Source: Streptomyces sp. LHD-70 (GTDB lineage Bacteria > Actinomycetota > Actinomycetes > Streptomycetales > Streptomycetaceae). From it: a stretch of 64,000 bases of DNA. Shown one piece after another: positions 17,791-25,853 of the stretch (its first letter is position 1; every line of letters begins with the position of its first letter). The notes beneath the pieces were generated by a model that worked only from the letters and a program-made list of their open reading frames with translations, had not been told where the DNA came from and made no database searches. A program made the translations under genes and the position numbers. Where the stretch lies: the NCBI RefSeq assembly GCF_031157275.1, contig NZ_JAVIFW010000022.1:1-64000 (forward strand). Reading direction: 5' to 3'.

Positions 17791-18999
17791 TCAACGCCCG
17801 CCCGCCACCAGGAGCGGAGCGCCGCCCGGAGCCGACGAGGGCCGCCCGTTCGCCGCGGGCACCCCGAGGAGCGGCGAGGCCGGAACGCGCGGCAGCAGGC
17901 CGCGCCCGGCGAGCTCGGGGATGACACCCTCACCGAACCAGTACGCCTCCTCCAGATGCGGATAGCCCGACAGGACGAAGTGCTCCACGCCCAGCGCGTG
18001 GTACTCCTCGATCCGGTCGGCCACCTCGGCATGGCTGCCGACCAGCGCGGTCCCCGCGCCGCCGCGCACCAGGCCCACTCCGGCCCACAGGTTCGGCGCG
18101 ATCTCCAGCTTGTCCCGCGAGCCGCCGTGCAGCGCCAGCATCCGCTGCTGACCCACCGACTCGCTCTTGCCCAGGGCCTGTTGGGCTGCCGCGACCGTCT
18201 CCGGATCAAGGTCATCCAGGAGCCGGTCCGCCGTACGCCACGCCTCGGCGGACGAGTCCCTCGAGATGCTGTGCAGCCGGATCCCGAAGCGCACCGTGCG
18301 CCCTTCCGCCTCCGCGAGCCCCCGGATCCAGTCGATCTTCTCCTTGACCGCCTCCGGCGGCTCGCCCCAGGTCAGATACACATCCGTGTGCCGCGCCGCG
18401 ACCGGACCGGCCGCCGCCGACGAACCCCCGAAGAAGATCTCCGGCAGCGGATCCGGCGGCAGCGCGGTCAGCCCGCCCTCGACCTGGAAGTGCTCCCCGT
18501 CGAAGTCGAAGGGTGGCCCCTGCCACACCCCGCGGACGACGGACAGGAACTCGTCCGTACGCGCGTACCGCCGGTCGTGGTCCAGTCGGTCACCGAAGCG
18601 CCGCTGCTCGGTCGAGTCCCCGCCCGTCACCACGTTCAGGAGCAGCCGCCCGCGCGTGATGCGCTGATACGTCGCCGCCATCTGCGCGGCGAGCACCGGC
18701 GAGATCACCCCTGGCCGGAACGCCACCAGGAACTTCAGCCGCTCGGTGTGCTGCGCGAGGGCGACCGTCGTCAGCCACGCGTCCTCGCACCACGTGCCCG
18801 TGGGCGTCAACACCGCCTCAAAACCCAGCTGTTCGGCTGCCTTCGCTATCTGCGCCAGATACTCGATATCGGGCGCGCGCACCCCGCTCACCGGAGTGAT
18901 CCGCTCGCGTTTGATGCCGCCGTCGGTGTAGGCGTGCCGGTCGACGAGGGTACGTCCGTCGCCGCCGGTCGGCAGGAACCAGTGCAGGTGAACGGTCAT
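17791..18999 (-). CDS. ssuD: FMNH2-dependent alkanesulfonate monooxygenase
   Basis: A 402-aa luciferase-like (LLM) monooxygenase that splits alkanesulfonates to aldehyde and sulfite using reduced flavin. SsuD landmarks include the N-terminal HWFLPTGGDGR segment, the AFRPGVISPVLAAQMAAT core, LNVVTGGD, and LSGYPHLEEAYWFGEGV near the C-terminus. ATG 18999 begins MTVHLHWF. It lies downstream of the ssuCBA transport genes on the same strand, but an IS110 element now separates it from them, probably cutting its transcription from the ssu promoter. No ssuE reductase gene is present in the window. Confidence 0.92.
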   Translation of the reverse strand: MTVHLHWFLPTGGDGRTLVDRHAYTDGGIKRERITPVSGVRAPDIEYLAQIAKAAEQLGFEAVLTPTGTWCEDAWLTTVALAQHTERLKFLVAFRPGVISPVLAAQMAATYQRITRGRLLLNVVTGGDSTEQRRFGDRLDHDRRYARTDEFLSVVRGVWQGPPFDFDGEHFQVEGGLTALPPDPLPEIFFGGSSAAAGPVAARHTDVYLTWGEPPEAVKEKIDWIRGLAEAEGRTVRFGIRLHSISRDSSAEAWRTADRLLDDLDPETVAAAQQALGKSESVGQQRMLALHGGSRDKLEIAPNLWAGVGLVRGGAGTALVGSHAEVADRIEEYHALGVEHFVLSGYPHLEEAYWFGEGVIPELAGRGLLPRVPASPLLGVPAANGRPSSAPGGAPLLVAGGR

Positions 19000-19163
19000 C
19001 GGGAGTCCGTAAGTTGTGGGTGGCCCGGGAGGGCCGGATGTGGCTGATCGGGTCTTGCCAGTCGTGGCTCCGAAGGAGTGGCCGTCCGGCTCTCCGGGGC
19101 GCCCTGGCTGCTGATTGAGATGTGCGTTTCGGTCGCTGATTACGGAGATGACAGCGGGGTGTT

Positions 19164-19197
19164 CCTCGGGCCGACGGCATGCCGTGTGGAACGAGGA
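19164..19197 (+). ncRNA. Nested hairpin in IS110 left end (candidate part of bridge RNA; covers the transposase RBS)
   Basis: CCTCG...CGAGG (19164-19168 with 19192-19196) encloses an ACGGC/GCCGT stem (19174-19185). The right arm overlaps the GAGGAGGGG ribosome binding site of the transposase, so folding could also limit transposase translation. Bridge RNAs are established for IS110 elements; that this hairpin is part of one is inference. Confidence 0.4.
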
Positions 19198-19204
19198 GGG
19201 GCAG

Positions 19205-20407
19205 ATGAGCAAGCGATGCGACCGGCTCTGGGCCGGCATCGACGCCGGCAAGGGCCATCACTGGGTGGCAGTTGTCGACGAGACCGGCGCCACGGTGTGG
19301 TCCAAGAAGGTCGACAACGACGAGGCGGCCATCCTGACCGCGCTTGGCGAAATCCTCGATCTGGCCGACGAGACCCGCTGGGCGGTCGACATCTCTGGAA
19401 CGTCCTCGGCACTGCTGCTGGCCCTGCTCGCGGCGCACGGCCAGCGGGCCGTCTACGTTCCCGGGCGCACGGTCAACCGCATGTCGGGCGCCTACCGAGG
19501 CGAGGCCAAGACTGACGCCCGCGACGCCTACGTCATCGCGGAGACTGCCCGCCACCGCAACGACTTCACCGTCATCGACGTGCCCGCCCAACTGGCCGCG
19601 GACCTTGCCCTTCTGACCGCCCACCGGTCTGATCTGATGGCCGACAGAGTGCGGATGATCAACCGACTGCGCGACGTGCTGACCGGCATCTTCCCCGCGC
19701 TGGAGCGAGCCTTCGACTACAGCAACCACAAGGGTGCGCTGGTGCTGCTGACCGGTCACCAGACGCCGGCCGCGATCCGCCGCCGGGGACGGGCCCGGCT
19801 CACAGCATGGCTTGCCCACCGCAACGTGCGTGGCGCCGACGCGGTCGCGGCCACCGCGCTGGAAGCCGCCCAGGCCCAGCAGACCGCGCTGCCCGGTGAG
19901 GACGTTGCGGCCCAGATCGTGACCGATCTGGCCCTGCAGATCCTTGCCTTGGACGACCGCCTGAAGCGGATCAATAGGCAGGTCAGCGAGACCTTCCGTA
20001 GCCACCCGCAGGCCGAAATCATCGAGTCCCTGCCCGGTATGGGGCCGATACTCGGGGCGGAGTTCATCGTTGCCGCCGGCGACTTCGCGGCGTACGCCGA
20101 TGCAGGCCATCTCGCCTCGGCGGCTGGGCTGGTGCCTGTGCCCCGTGACTCTGGGCGCCGGACCGGCAACATGCACCGTCCGAAGCGCTACAGCCGACGT
20201 CTGCGACGGGTCTTCTACATGTCGGCGCAGACCAGCATGATGCGCGATGGACCAAACCGGGACTTCTACCTCAAGAAGCGAAGCGAGGGCTGCAAGCACG
20301 TGCAGGCTGTGATCGCACTGGCCCGCCGAAGGGCCAGCGTCCTGTGGGCACTCCTGCGTGACGGCCGACTCTTCACCCCCACCCCGCCGGCCACGCAGAC
20401 GGCTTGA
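19205..20407 (+). CDS. IS110-family transposase (DEDD recombinase)
   Basis: A 400-aa transposase with the N-terminal RuvC-like DEDD domain (WAGIDAGKGHHWVAVVD, then TDARDAYVIAE) and the C-terminal Tnp20-like domain (SLPGMGPILGAEFIVAAGDF, then RHVFY-type RRVFYMSAQTSM and the catalytic Ser region). Length and motifs are complete, so it is probably active. GAGGAGGGG precedes ATG 19205. It is transcribed opposite to the flanking ssu genes. Confidence 0.93.
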   Translation: MSKRCDRLWAGIDAGKGHHWVAVVDETGATVWSKKVDNDEAAILTALGEILDLADETRWAVDISGTSSALLLALLAAHGQRAVYVPGRTVNRMSGAYRGEAKTDARDAYVIAETARHRNDFTVIDVPAQLAADLALLTAHRSDLMADRVRMINRLRDVLTGIFPALERAFDYSNHKGALVLLTGHQTPAAIRRRGRARLTAWLAHRNVRGADAVAATALEAAQAQQTALPGEDVAAQIVTDLALQILALDDRLKRINRQVSETFRSHPQAEIIESLPGMGPILGAEFIVAAGDFAAYADAGHLASAAGLVPVPRDSGRRTGNMHRPKRYSRRLRRVFYMSAQTSMMRDGPNRDFYLKKRSEGCKHVQAVIALARRRASVLWALLRDGRLFTPTPPATQTA

Positions 20408-20412
20408 CTTCG

Positions 20413-21478
20413 TCATTGAGACTCCTTCGCGTGCTTCTCGTAGCTGCGGGCGGGGGTGGTGGAGGGCGGAAGTTCGCCGTTGAAGCGCTCGTCCACGAAG
20501 TCCTTGAACGCGACACGGCGCGGAATCAGGTCGAGCTCCGCGAAGGTGTCGACGATCTCCTGCTCGGACGTCACCACGTTCTTGTCGACGGCGACCGGAA
20601 CGCGCGTACCGTTGGTCCGTTTCACGGCCGCGAGCGCCACCTCGTACGGCAGTCCTGTGTCCTTGGCCCACACCTTCGCCCAGGCCTCGGGGTGGTCGAA
20701 CACCCAGTCCTGGGCCCGCCGCAGGCGCAGCAGATAGTCGTCGATGGCGGCGGTCTTCTTCCCGTCCTTGAGCGAACGGGGCGCCGCCACCTGGAAGTTG
20801 AGGCCGTTCACAAGCCCTTCGCCGTCGGTGAGGACCCGCCCCTGCTTCGCTTCCAGCACCTGAGAGGTGTACGGATCCCACACAGCCCAGGCGTCCACCT
20901 TGCCGCCGGTGAACGCGGCGAGCGCGTCGGCCGGCTGCAGATACTTCACCTTCACGTCGTCGAGCGTCAGGCCGACCTTCTTCAGCGACGCCACCAACTG
21001 GAAGTGCGCGGAACTGCCTTGGGCCACGGCGATCGCCTTGCCCTTCAGCTGCCCGGGCCGCTTCAGGGGCGAGCCGTTCGGTACGAGCACGGCCTCCCCG
21101 TAGGCCGTGCCGTGGGTCGCGGCGACCACGGTGATCCTCGACCCGGCGCCCGCGGCGAACGCCGGCGGGGTGTTGCCGACGGCCCCGAGGTCGACAGCCT
21201 GCGCGTTGACCGCTTCGAGCAGCGGCGGGCCGGAGCTGAACGTGGACCACTTGATCTTGTAGTCGAGGTCGTCCAACTCCCCGGCGGCGGCGAGCACGGC
21301 CCGCGAACCGCCTTTCTGGTCACCGACGTTGAGCGTTCAGCGAACCCTTCCCGTCCACGGCCCCCTGGCCCGTACCACCCGGAGAGGTGGCGGCGGACGA
21401 GGCCCCGGAGCAGGCGGACAGCAGCAGGGAGAGGGGGAGGAGCAGGGCGGGCAGGAGTGCGCGGCGTGGTGGTCGCAT
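20413..21478 (-). pseudogene. ssuA: ssuA, aliphatic sulfonate-binding lipoprotein, frameshifted
   Basis: From ATG 21478 the frame gives a lipoprotein signal ending LLLSAC and then a Ser/Gly linker, and stops at about 21321. The periplasmic-binding domain continues in another frame from LNVGDQKGGSRAVLAAAGEL to the stop at 20413. The break is within 21328-21338, where two bases appear missing, or one inserted, relative to an open frame. The rest is an intact sulfonate/nitrate-type binding protein (SGPPLLEAVNAQAVDLGAVG, KVDAWAVWDPYTSQ). Without the signal peptide the binding domain would not be exported, so the transporter is likely inactive unless the break is a sequencing error. The 3' end abuts the IS110 element. 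Confidence 0.85.
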
Positions 21479-21531
21479 GGGGTTCCGATTCCGTTCTTCA
21501 GTCGTACGAGGTGTGCGCGCTCGTACGCAGG

Positions 21532-22305
21532 TCAGGTGTGGGTCGGGGCTTCGACGCCCAGGTGGTCGAGGAGATGGGTGCGGAGTTCGGCGAAACCGGG
21601 GTCGGCGATGTCCCGGGGGCGCGGCAGGTCGATCTCCGTCTCGTGGGCGATCACTCCGTCGTCCATGACGAGCACACGGTCGGCGAGGAGCACCGCCTCC
21701 TCCACGTCATGGGTGACGAGCAGCACCGCGCAGCCGCGCCGCTGCCACAGCTCGCCGACGAGTCGCTGCGCCTTGATCCGGGTGAGCGCGTCGAGCGCCC
21801 CGAAGGGCTCGTCGAGCAGCAGCAGATCGGGTTCGCGCACCAGGGCACGGGCGAGCGAAGCCCGCTGCGCCTCGCCTCCGGAGAGTGTCTTCGGCCAGGC
21901 GTCGACCCGGTGATCGAGCCCGACCTCCGCCAACGCCCGTTCCGCGACAGCCCGTTCGGGCTTGTCGGGCAGTCCGAGGAGGACATTGCGCCAGACCTTC
22001 TTCCACGGCATGAGCCGCGGCGCCTGGAACGCGGTCGCCTTGCGGCGCGGCACGAGCACGGTTCCTTCGATGTCCCGGTCGAGCCCGGCGAGGATCTTCA
22101 GGAGCGTCGACTTGCCGCATCCGCTCCGCCCGAGCAGAGCCACGAACTCCCCGGGCTGCACGGCGAGTTGGAGATCATCGATGACCCGCCGCCCGTCGAA
22201 CGTACGCGACAGTCCGCGGACGTGTACGGCGGCTGATTCTTCCCCGTCCTTGCCGGAGAGCTCGGCCTGGCTCGGGCTCACTGCCCGGTGAACGTCGGTC
22301 GCCAT
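21532..22305 (-). CDS. ssuB: Aliphatic sulfonate ABC transporter ATPase
   Basis: A 257-aa ABC importer ATPase. Walker A is LLGRSGCGKSTLLK, the signature LSGGEAQRASLARAL, Walker B LLLLDEPFGALD and the switch His lies in VTHDVEEA. Sequence and position (between ssuC and ssuA) identify the SsuB/TauB type. ATG 22305 overlaps the 3' end of ssuC by 28 bases, implying translational coupling. Confidence 0.9.
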   Translation of the reverse strand: MATDVHRAVSPSQAELSGKDGEESAAVHVRGLSRTFDGRRVIDDLQLAVQPGEFVALLGRSGCGKSTLLKILAGLDRDIEGTVLVPRRKATAFQAPRLMPWKKVWRNVLLGLPDKPERAVAERALAEVGLDHRVDAWPKTLSGGEAQRASLARALVREPDLLLLDEPFGALDALTRIKAQRLVGELWQRRGCAVLLVTHDVEEAVLLADRVLVMDDGVIAHETEIDLPRPRDIADPGFAELRTHLLDHLGVEAPTHT

Positions 22306-23156
22306 TGCAGCAACAGCCTTTCGAGTGTACGGACGACGAAATCGGCGAGCAGGCCGAGGAACGCGTAGACGATCAGGCAGACGACGATCACGTCGGTCCT
22401 CAGGAAGTCACGCGCCTGCACCATCAGGAAGCCGATCCCGGAATCGGCGTTGACCTGCTCGGCGAAGACCAGCGCGAGCCACGCCACACCGAGCGAGAAC
22501 CGCAGCCCTGTCATGGCCCCGGGCAACGCCCCCGGCAGGACGACATGCCGTACGAGCCCCCACCGCGAGAGCCCGAGGGACTGCCCGGCCTCGATCAACT
22601 GGGCGTCGACGCCCCGGATCCCCGCGTACACGTTCAGATAGAGCGGGAACGTCACACCGAGCGTGATGATCGCGACCTTGGGCGCCTCGCCGATCCCGAA
22701 CCAGATGATGAACAGCGGGATCAGCCCGACGAACGGCACGGTCCGCAGCATCTGCACGCTCGCGTCGACGAGATCCTCCCCGACCCGGAACAGCCCGGCC
22801 AGCAACGCGAGCACGGTCCCGACGACGGTGCCGAGCAGCAGCCCCAGCGCGACCCGCTGCAGCGACACCCCCATGGCCGAGGTGAGCGACCCGTCGGCGA
22901 CCAGATCCCGCGCGACCCCGGCGATGGTCCCGGGCGAGGCGAGCACGCCGGCCTTCAACACCCCGCTGGTGCTGGCGAGTTGCCAGACGAGGAGAAGCAA
23001 CAGCGGCCCGGAGGTACGACGCAGCCAACGGGGAACGCGGACGCGTGAGCGGCGAGAGGAGGTGGCAGGGGAGGAGAGGGATACGAGGGCGGGCGGAGGT
23101 GGTGCCTCCCGCTTGACGGTACTGGGTGGCGGGGGCGGGGCATGGCTGATGGTCAT
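22278..23156 (-). CDS. ssuC: Aliphatic sulfonate ABC transporter permease
   Basis: A 292-aa inner-membrane permease of the SsuC/TauC type with about six membrane segments and the coupling-helix EAA-like region IEAGQSLGLSRWGLVRHVVLPGALPG. The first ~60 residues are a Pro/Arg-rich cytosolic extension. ATG 23156 has CCGGAG eight bases upstream. It is the first transporter gene after the leader peptide, about 320 bp downstream of it. Confidence 0.9.
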   Translation of the reverse strand: MTISHAPPPPPSTVKREAPPPPALVSLSSPATSSRRSRVRVPRWLRRTSGPLLLLLVWQLASTSGVLKAGVLASPGTIAGVARDLVADGSLTSAMGVSLQRVALGLLLGTVVGTVLALLAGLFRVGEDLVDASVQMLRTVPFVGLIPLFIIWFGIGEAPKVAIITLGVTFPLYLNVYAGIRGVDAQLIEAGQSLGLSRWGLVRHVVLPGALPGAMTGLRFSLGVAWLALVFAEQVNADSGIGFLMVQARDFLRTDVIVVCLIVYAFLGLLADFVVRTLERLLLQWRPTFTGQ

Positions 23157-23206
23157 GGGGATGCTCCGGGGGGTTGGAGCTGGTGAGGGACGTGCTGAGG
23201 TGCCGC

Positions 23207-23234
23207 GTACGGACGTACGGACGTACGGACGTAC
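23207..23234. repeat. 8-bp tandem repeat GTACGGAC
   Basis: Three exact copies of GTACGGAC plus a half copy lie in the ssu leader transcript region between the leader peptide and ssuC. Each unit contains GTAC, so the RNA could fold on itself. Confidence 0.8.
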
Positions 23235-23473
23235 CGCCGTGCCGACGCACGAGACGTACCGATGTGTCGGCCCATGGACAGGTCGACAGAGAGACGGATC
23301 GTCGGATTCGATGGATCGACTCATCGGCGAGACGAACGGAGAACGACCGACCCGACGCGTCAGGGGCGGAAACTCAACTCAGCAAGGAGCCGCCGACACC
23401 GGCACACGAACGACTCGTACGACTCGTACGCGCGGAGGGGCGAAGAAAAAGGCGAAGAAGACGTCGAAGGGCG

Positions 23474-23557
23474 TCAGCAGCCGCGACGACAGGCGGAGGA
23501 AGCCACCCGCAGCAGGTCGATGTGACCGCGCGTGGTGAGCAGTGCTGAACGCAACAT
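23474..23557 (-). CDS. Cysteine-containing leader peptide of the ssu operon (27 aa)
   Basis: A short frame reads MLRSALLTTRGHIDLL, then RVASSA, and ends C-R-R-G-C before TGA. It matches the small actinobacterial leader peptides with an RGHIDLxR core and C-terminal cysteines found upstream of sulfur-acquisition genes, where ribosome stalling at Cys codons is thought to report cysteine supply. The promoter directly upstream would start the transcript at or next to the ATG, so the peptide is probably translated leaderless. It lies about 320 bp before ssuC on the same strand, in the position of an attenuator. Confidence 0.8.
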   Translation of the reverse strand: MLRSALLTTRGHIDLLRVASSACRRGC

Positions 23558-23564
23558 GCCGCTG

Positions 23565-23594
23565 AACGTAGTGAGATGATCCACCAACGGTCAA
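23565..23594 (-). promoter_or_regulatory. Promoter of the ssu operon, leaderless start
   Basis: On the minus strand TTGACC (23594-23589), an 18-bp spacer and TACGTT (23570-23565) form a good -35/-10 pair. Seven bases separate the -10 box from the leader-peptide ATG at 23557, placing the transcription start at about the A of the ATG. Confidence 0.7.
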
Positions 23595-23682
23595 CCGGCG
23601 TCTCGTACTACGGACGTGCGCGGTGGACTCGCACCGGTGCGGCCCAGGGGCACGCGGGGGCCGGGTGCGCGACGATGGCGGC

Positions 23683-24105
23683 ATGTCCGATTCCTTCACC
23701 ACGCACGTCCTGAACCTCACGACCGGCACCACGGAACGGGTCGTCGACCTCACCCACGACTGCGAGCGCTTCCTCGCCGAGGCGGCGGTCGGCCGCGACG
23801 GCCTCCTGAACATCTTCGTACCTCACGCCACGGCCGGAATCGCGGTCATCGAGACCGGCGCAGGCAGCGACGACGACCTCCTCGCCGCCCTCCACACCCT
23901 CCTCCCCGCCGACAACCGCTGGCAACACGCCCACGGCTCCCCCGGCCACGGCCGCGACCATGTCCTGCCGGCCCTGGTACCGCCCCATGCGACGTTGCCG
24001 GTAGTCAACGGGCGCTTGGAGATGGGGACTTGGCAGTCGGTGTGTTTGGTGGACACCAACCGGGACAACGCCGACCGTCGGGTTCGGTTGAGTTTCCTAG
24101 GCTGA
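23683..24105 (+). CDS. yjbQ: YjbQ family protein (UPF0047, secondary thiamine-phosphate synthase-like)
   Basis: A 140-aa small beta protein. The family signature HATAGIAVIETGAGSDDD and the later HGSPGHGRDHVLPALV and GTWQSVCLVDTN stretches are present. YjbQ proteins have weak thiamine-phosphate synthase activity in vitro, and the physiological role is unclear. ATG 23683 begins MSDSFTTHV. The last ~60 bp recur twice downstream (39707-39766, 45343-45402), so the 3' end appears to be an integration target while the gene itself stays intact. Confidence 0.88.
   Translation: MSDSFTTHVLNLTTGTTERVVDLTHDCERFLAEAAVGRDGLLNIFVPHATAGIAVIETGAGSDDDLLAALHTLLPADNRWQHAHGSPGHGRDHVLPALVPPHATLPVVNGRLEMGTWQSVCLVDTNRDNADRRVRLSFLG
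24045..24104 (+). repeat. Candidate attachment site, copy A (3' end of yjbQ)
   Basis: The final 60 bp of yjbQ. The 18-bp piece GGTTCGGTTGAGTTTCCT inside it is exactly repeated in copy B, with about 86 percent identity overall. It is interpreted as the attL side of stacked integrative elements. Confidence 0.65.
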
Positions 24106-24726
24106 TCGCCGTGTCCGCGGAGGTTCGGCCGTCACGTCGGCGCACTCTCTGGGCCCGACCCTGCGTGGAAAGCAACCGAGCCGCGTCATCTCTGAAGCCA
24201 TGGGGCTGGCGACTGGGTGAGATGGAACAGGTGGGCAGGGTTCGCCTCCTTCGGCTGGTGGGTTGACAGGGCGCGACAGTAGGCGAGGATTCCGGCCGTA
24301 CCAAATGGGCCCTGTGGTGCGTAGCCGTCCCGCGCCGAAGACCGCCGGCTGCAGGAGAGGCACGCAGTCCAGGTGAGTCCCGGGCCGGACACGTGGGCCA
24401 TTGTCGTCCTCCGTGGCTGCTCCTTCGATCTGGCAGGTCGTGGTGCCGGTGCCGAAGAGAAGTCCCTCCGGGAGTCCGACAGTTCGGGGGCAACAGCCAA
24501 CTTCCTTCCGCGCCATCGCCTTTGACTGGTTCCCACGGTCAGCGTGCGCGGAAGCCACCATCGACGACCAGAGCGGGCGGTGAGCATCTCTTCGGCCTAC
24601 GTCGACCGTTCGTTCTCCCGGTCCCGTCCCATGTCGAACGGCTGCCAGATCCAGTGGCCGCGCAGTGACGGTTCAAGAGGGCTTCCGCGCGGCTGCGGGG
24701 CTTTCGGCAGGTCGGAGGCCGGTTTC
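24106..24726. other. Non-coding stretch with gene remnants after yjbQ
   Basis: No intact gene is seen. It contains the GH1 N-terminal fragment listed separately and otherwise unrecognisable sequence, as expected for decayed element ends next to an attachment site. Confidence 0.5.
24389..24475 (-). pseudogene. Fragment of a GH1 beta-glucosidase N-terminus
   Basis: The minus strand reads LPEGLLFGTGTTTCQIEGAA then TEDDNGP, which closely matches the GH1 opening motif (PxGFxWGxATAAYQIEGA, then EDGRGPS). The frame then loses similarity, and the ~430 residues of the barrel are missing. A decayed remnant. Confidence 0.65.
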
Positions 24727-25287
24727 TCATCCGTGAGAGGGCGGCCTTCCATGTGGCCGGGGCTGCTGTAGCCGGGTCGCGAGCTCTCCCGGCAGGACGT
24801 CCCGGTTTGCCGGAGTTAGTTGGACTACCTCGATGTCGGCGCGCCGCTTGAGGGCGTCGGTGAACGGATCGTGGTGCATGTGGACCGTGGCGACGACGTC
24901 GATCTCGGCGACGAACAGCGCGTCGATCGCGTGCCGGAACGCCGTGCACGTCAGTTCCATCCGCCCCAGCTCATCTATGAGCACCAGCCGTCCTGTGGCC
25001 TCCTCGGTTGCTGTCGGCCGAAGCGACGGCAGCGCCAGTCGTTCCATGACGCCCAGGTCGACACCGTATTTCCCTACCCGTGGAGGACCGGGCAGGTCGA
25101 CATGGGCGAGTACCTCCCGTCGGCCTGCCAGAGTCTCCAAGGCAAATCCGACGCGGGCGCCGGAATGCCGGATCTCCTTAGTGGTGAAGCCGGTGACTGC
25201 GTGGGTGGGCAGCATCGCGGCCAGCCGACGGAGGGCGGTCGTCTTGCCCGCCCCAGGGCGGCTCTCCAGCAGGATCCTTGTCGGCAC
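24727..25287 (-). CDS. THEP1-type nucleoside-triphosphatase
   Basis: A 186-aa P-loop NTPase of the THEP1/NTPase_1 family. Walker A is ESRPGAGKTT at the very N-terminus, and Walker B reads LVLIDELGRMEL near residue 100. The region FTTKEIRHSGARVGF matches the family's conserved TxExR-GxRxGF block. Members hydrolyse NTPs slowly in vitro and their cellular role is unknown. The GTG at 25287 has GGGGAGG upstream. It is divergent from the PEBP gene. Confidence 0.82.
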   Translation of the reverse strand: MPTRILLESRPGAGKTTALRRLAAMLPTHAVTGFTTKEIRHSGARVGFALETLAGRREVLAHVDLPGPPRVGKYGVDLGVMERLALPSLRPTATEEATGRLVLIDELGRMELTCTAFRHAIDALFVAEIDVVATVHMHHDPFTDALKRRADIEVVQLTPANRDVLPGELATRLQQPRPHGRPPSHG

Positions 25288-25395
25288 ACTGCCATTTTCC
25301 TCCCCGCTTCCGGCGGCCCGGGTGGGCTCGGCCGAACGGGTCTTGTGGGGGTGCGGACCGGTGCCGGTGCCGCGCTTGCGGGTATGGCGGCGCGC

Positions 25396-25848
25396 ATGAG
25401 CGGAATTGAACTCAGCAGTGCCGCGTTCGACGACAAAACGGTGATCCCCCGTCGGTACAGCGGGGAGGGCGAGAACATCTCACCGCCCCTGACCTGGTCG
25501 GGGGTGCCCCACGAGGCCTCGGAGCTGGTGCTCCTGTGTGAGGACCCGGACGCGCCGGGGGCGACCTTCCTGCACTGGCTGGTGACCGGCATCGATCCGG
25601 AGACCACCGGGGCTGGGGAGGGCCAGGAGCCCCTGGGGGGCCGGCCGTGGCCCAACGGCTTCGGCCGCGTGGGCTGGGGAGGGCCGATGCCGCCACCCGG
25701 GCACGGGCCGCACCGCTACTTCTTCCGCCTGTACGCCCTGTCCGAGCCGCTCCCGTTGCACGGCCACCCGGGTACCGAGGACGTGCACCATGCCCTGAAG
25801 GGCAGGGAGCTGGCCTCCGGCACCCTGGTCGGGACCTATCAGCGCTGA
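25396..25848 (+). CDS. PEBP / Raf-kinase-inhibitor-like protein (YbhB/YbcL)
   Basis: A 150-aa phosphatidylethanolamine-binding-protein fold. Conserved blocks are present: the ligand-pocket motif CEDPDAPGATFLHWLV, GPHRYFFRLYAL, and the N-terminal ENISPPLTWSGVP. Bacterial YbhB proteins have no firm function. ATG 25396 is taken; ATG 25384 in the same frame is possible. It converges with the methyltransferase gene five bases away. Confidence 0.88.
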   Translation: MSGIELSSAAFDDKTVIPRRYSGEGENISPPLTWSGVPHEASELVLLCEDPDAPGATFLHWLVTGIDPETTGAGEGQEPLGGRPWPNGFGRVGWGGPMPPPGHGPHRYFFRLYALSEPLPLHGHPGTEDVHHALKGRELASGTLVGTYQR

Positions 25849-25853
25849 GCGCG

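Larger units (their letters stand above)
19114..20421 (+). mobile_element. IS110-family insertion sequence between ssuA and ssuD
   Basis: The element carries one transposase gene. A 7-bp direct repeat ATTGAGA at 19114-19120 and 20415-20421 marks the likely ends, consistent with the lack of terminal inverted repeats in IS110 elements. The ~85-nt left non-coding end contains nested hairpins; in this family that end is known to encode the bridge RNA. Exact boundaries are inferred. Confidence 0.7.
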
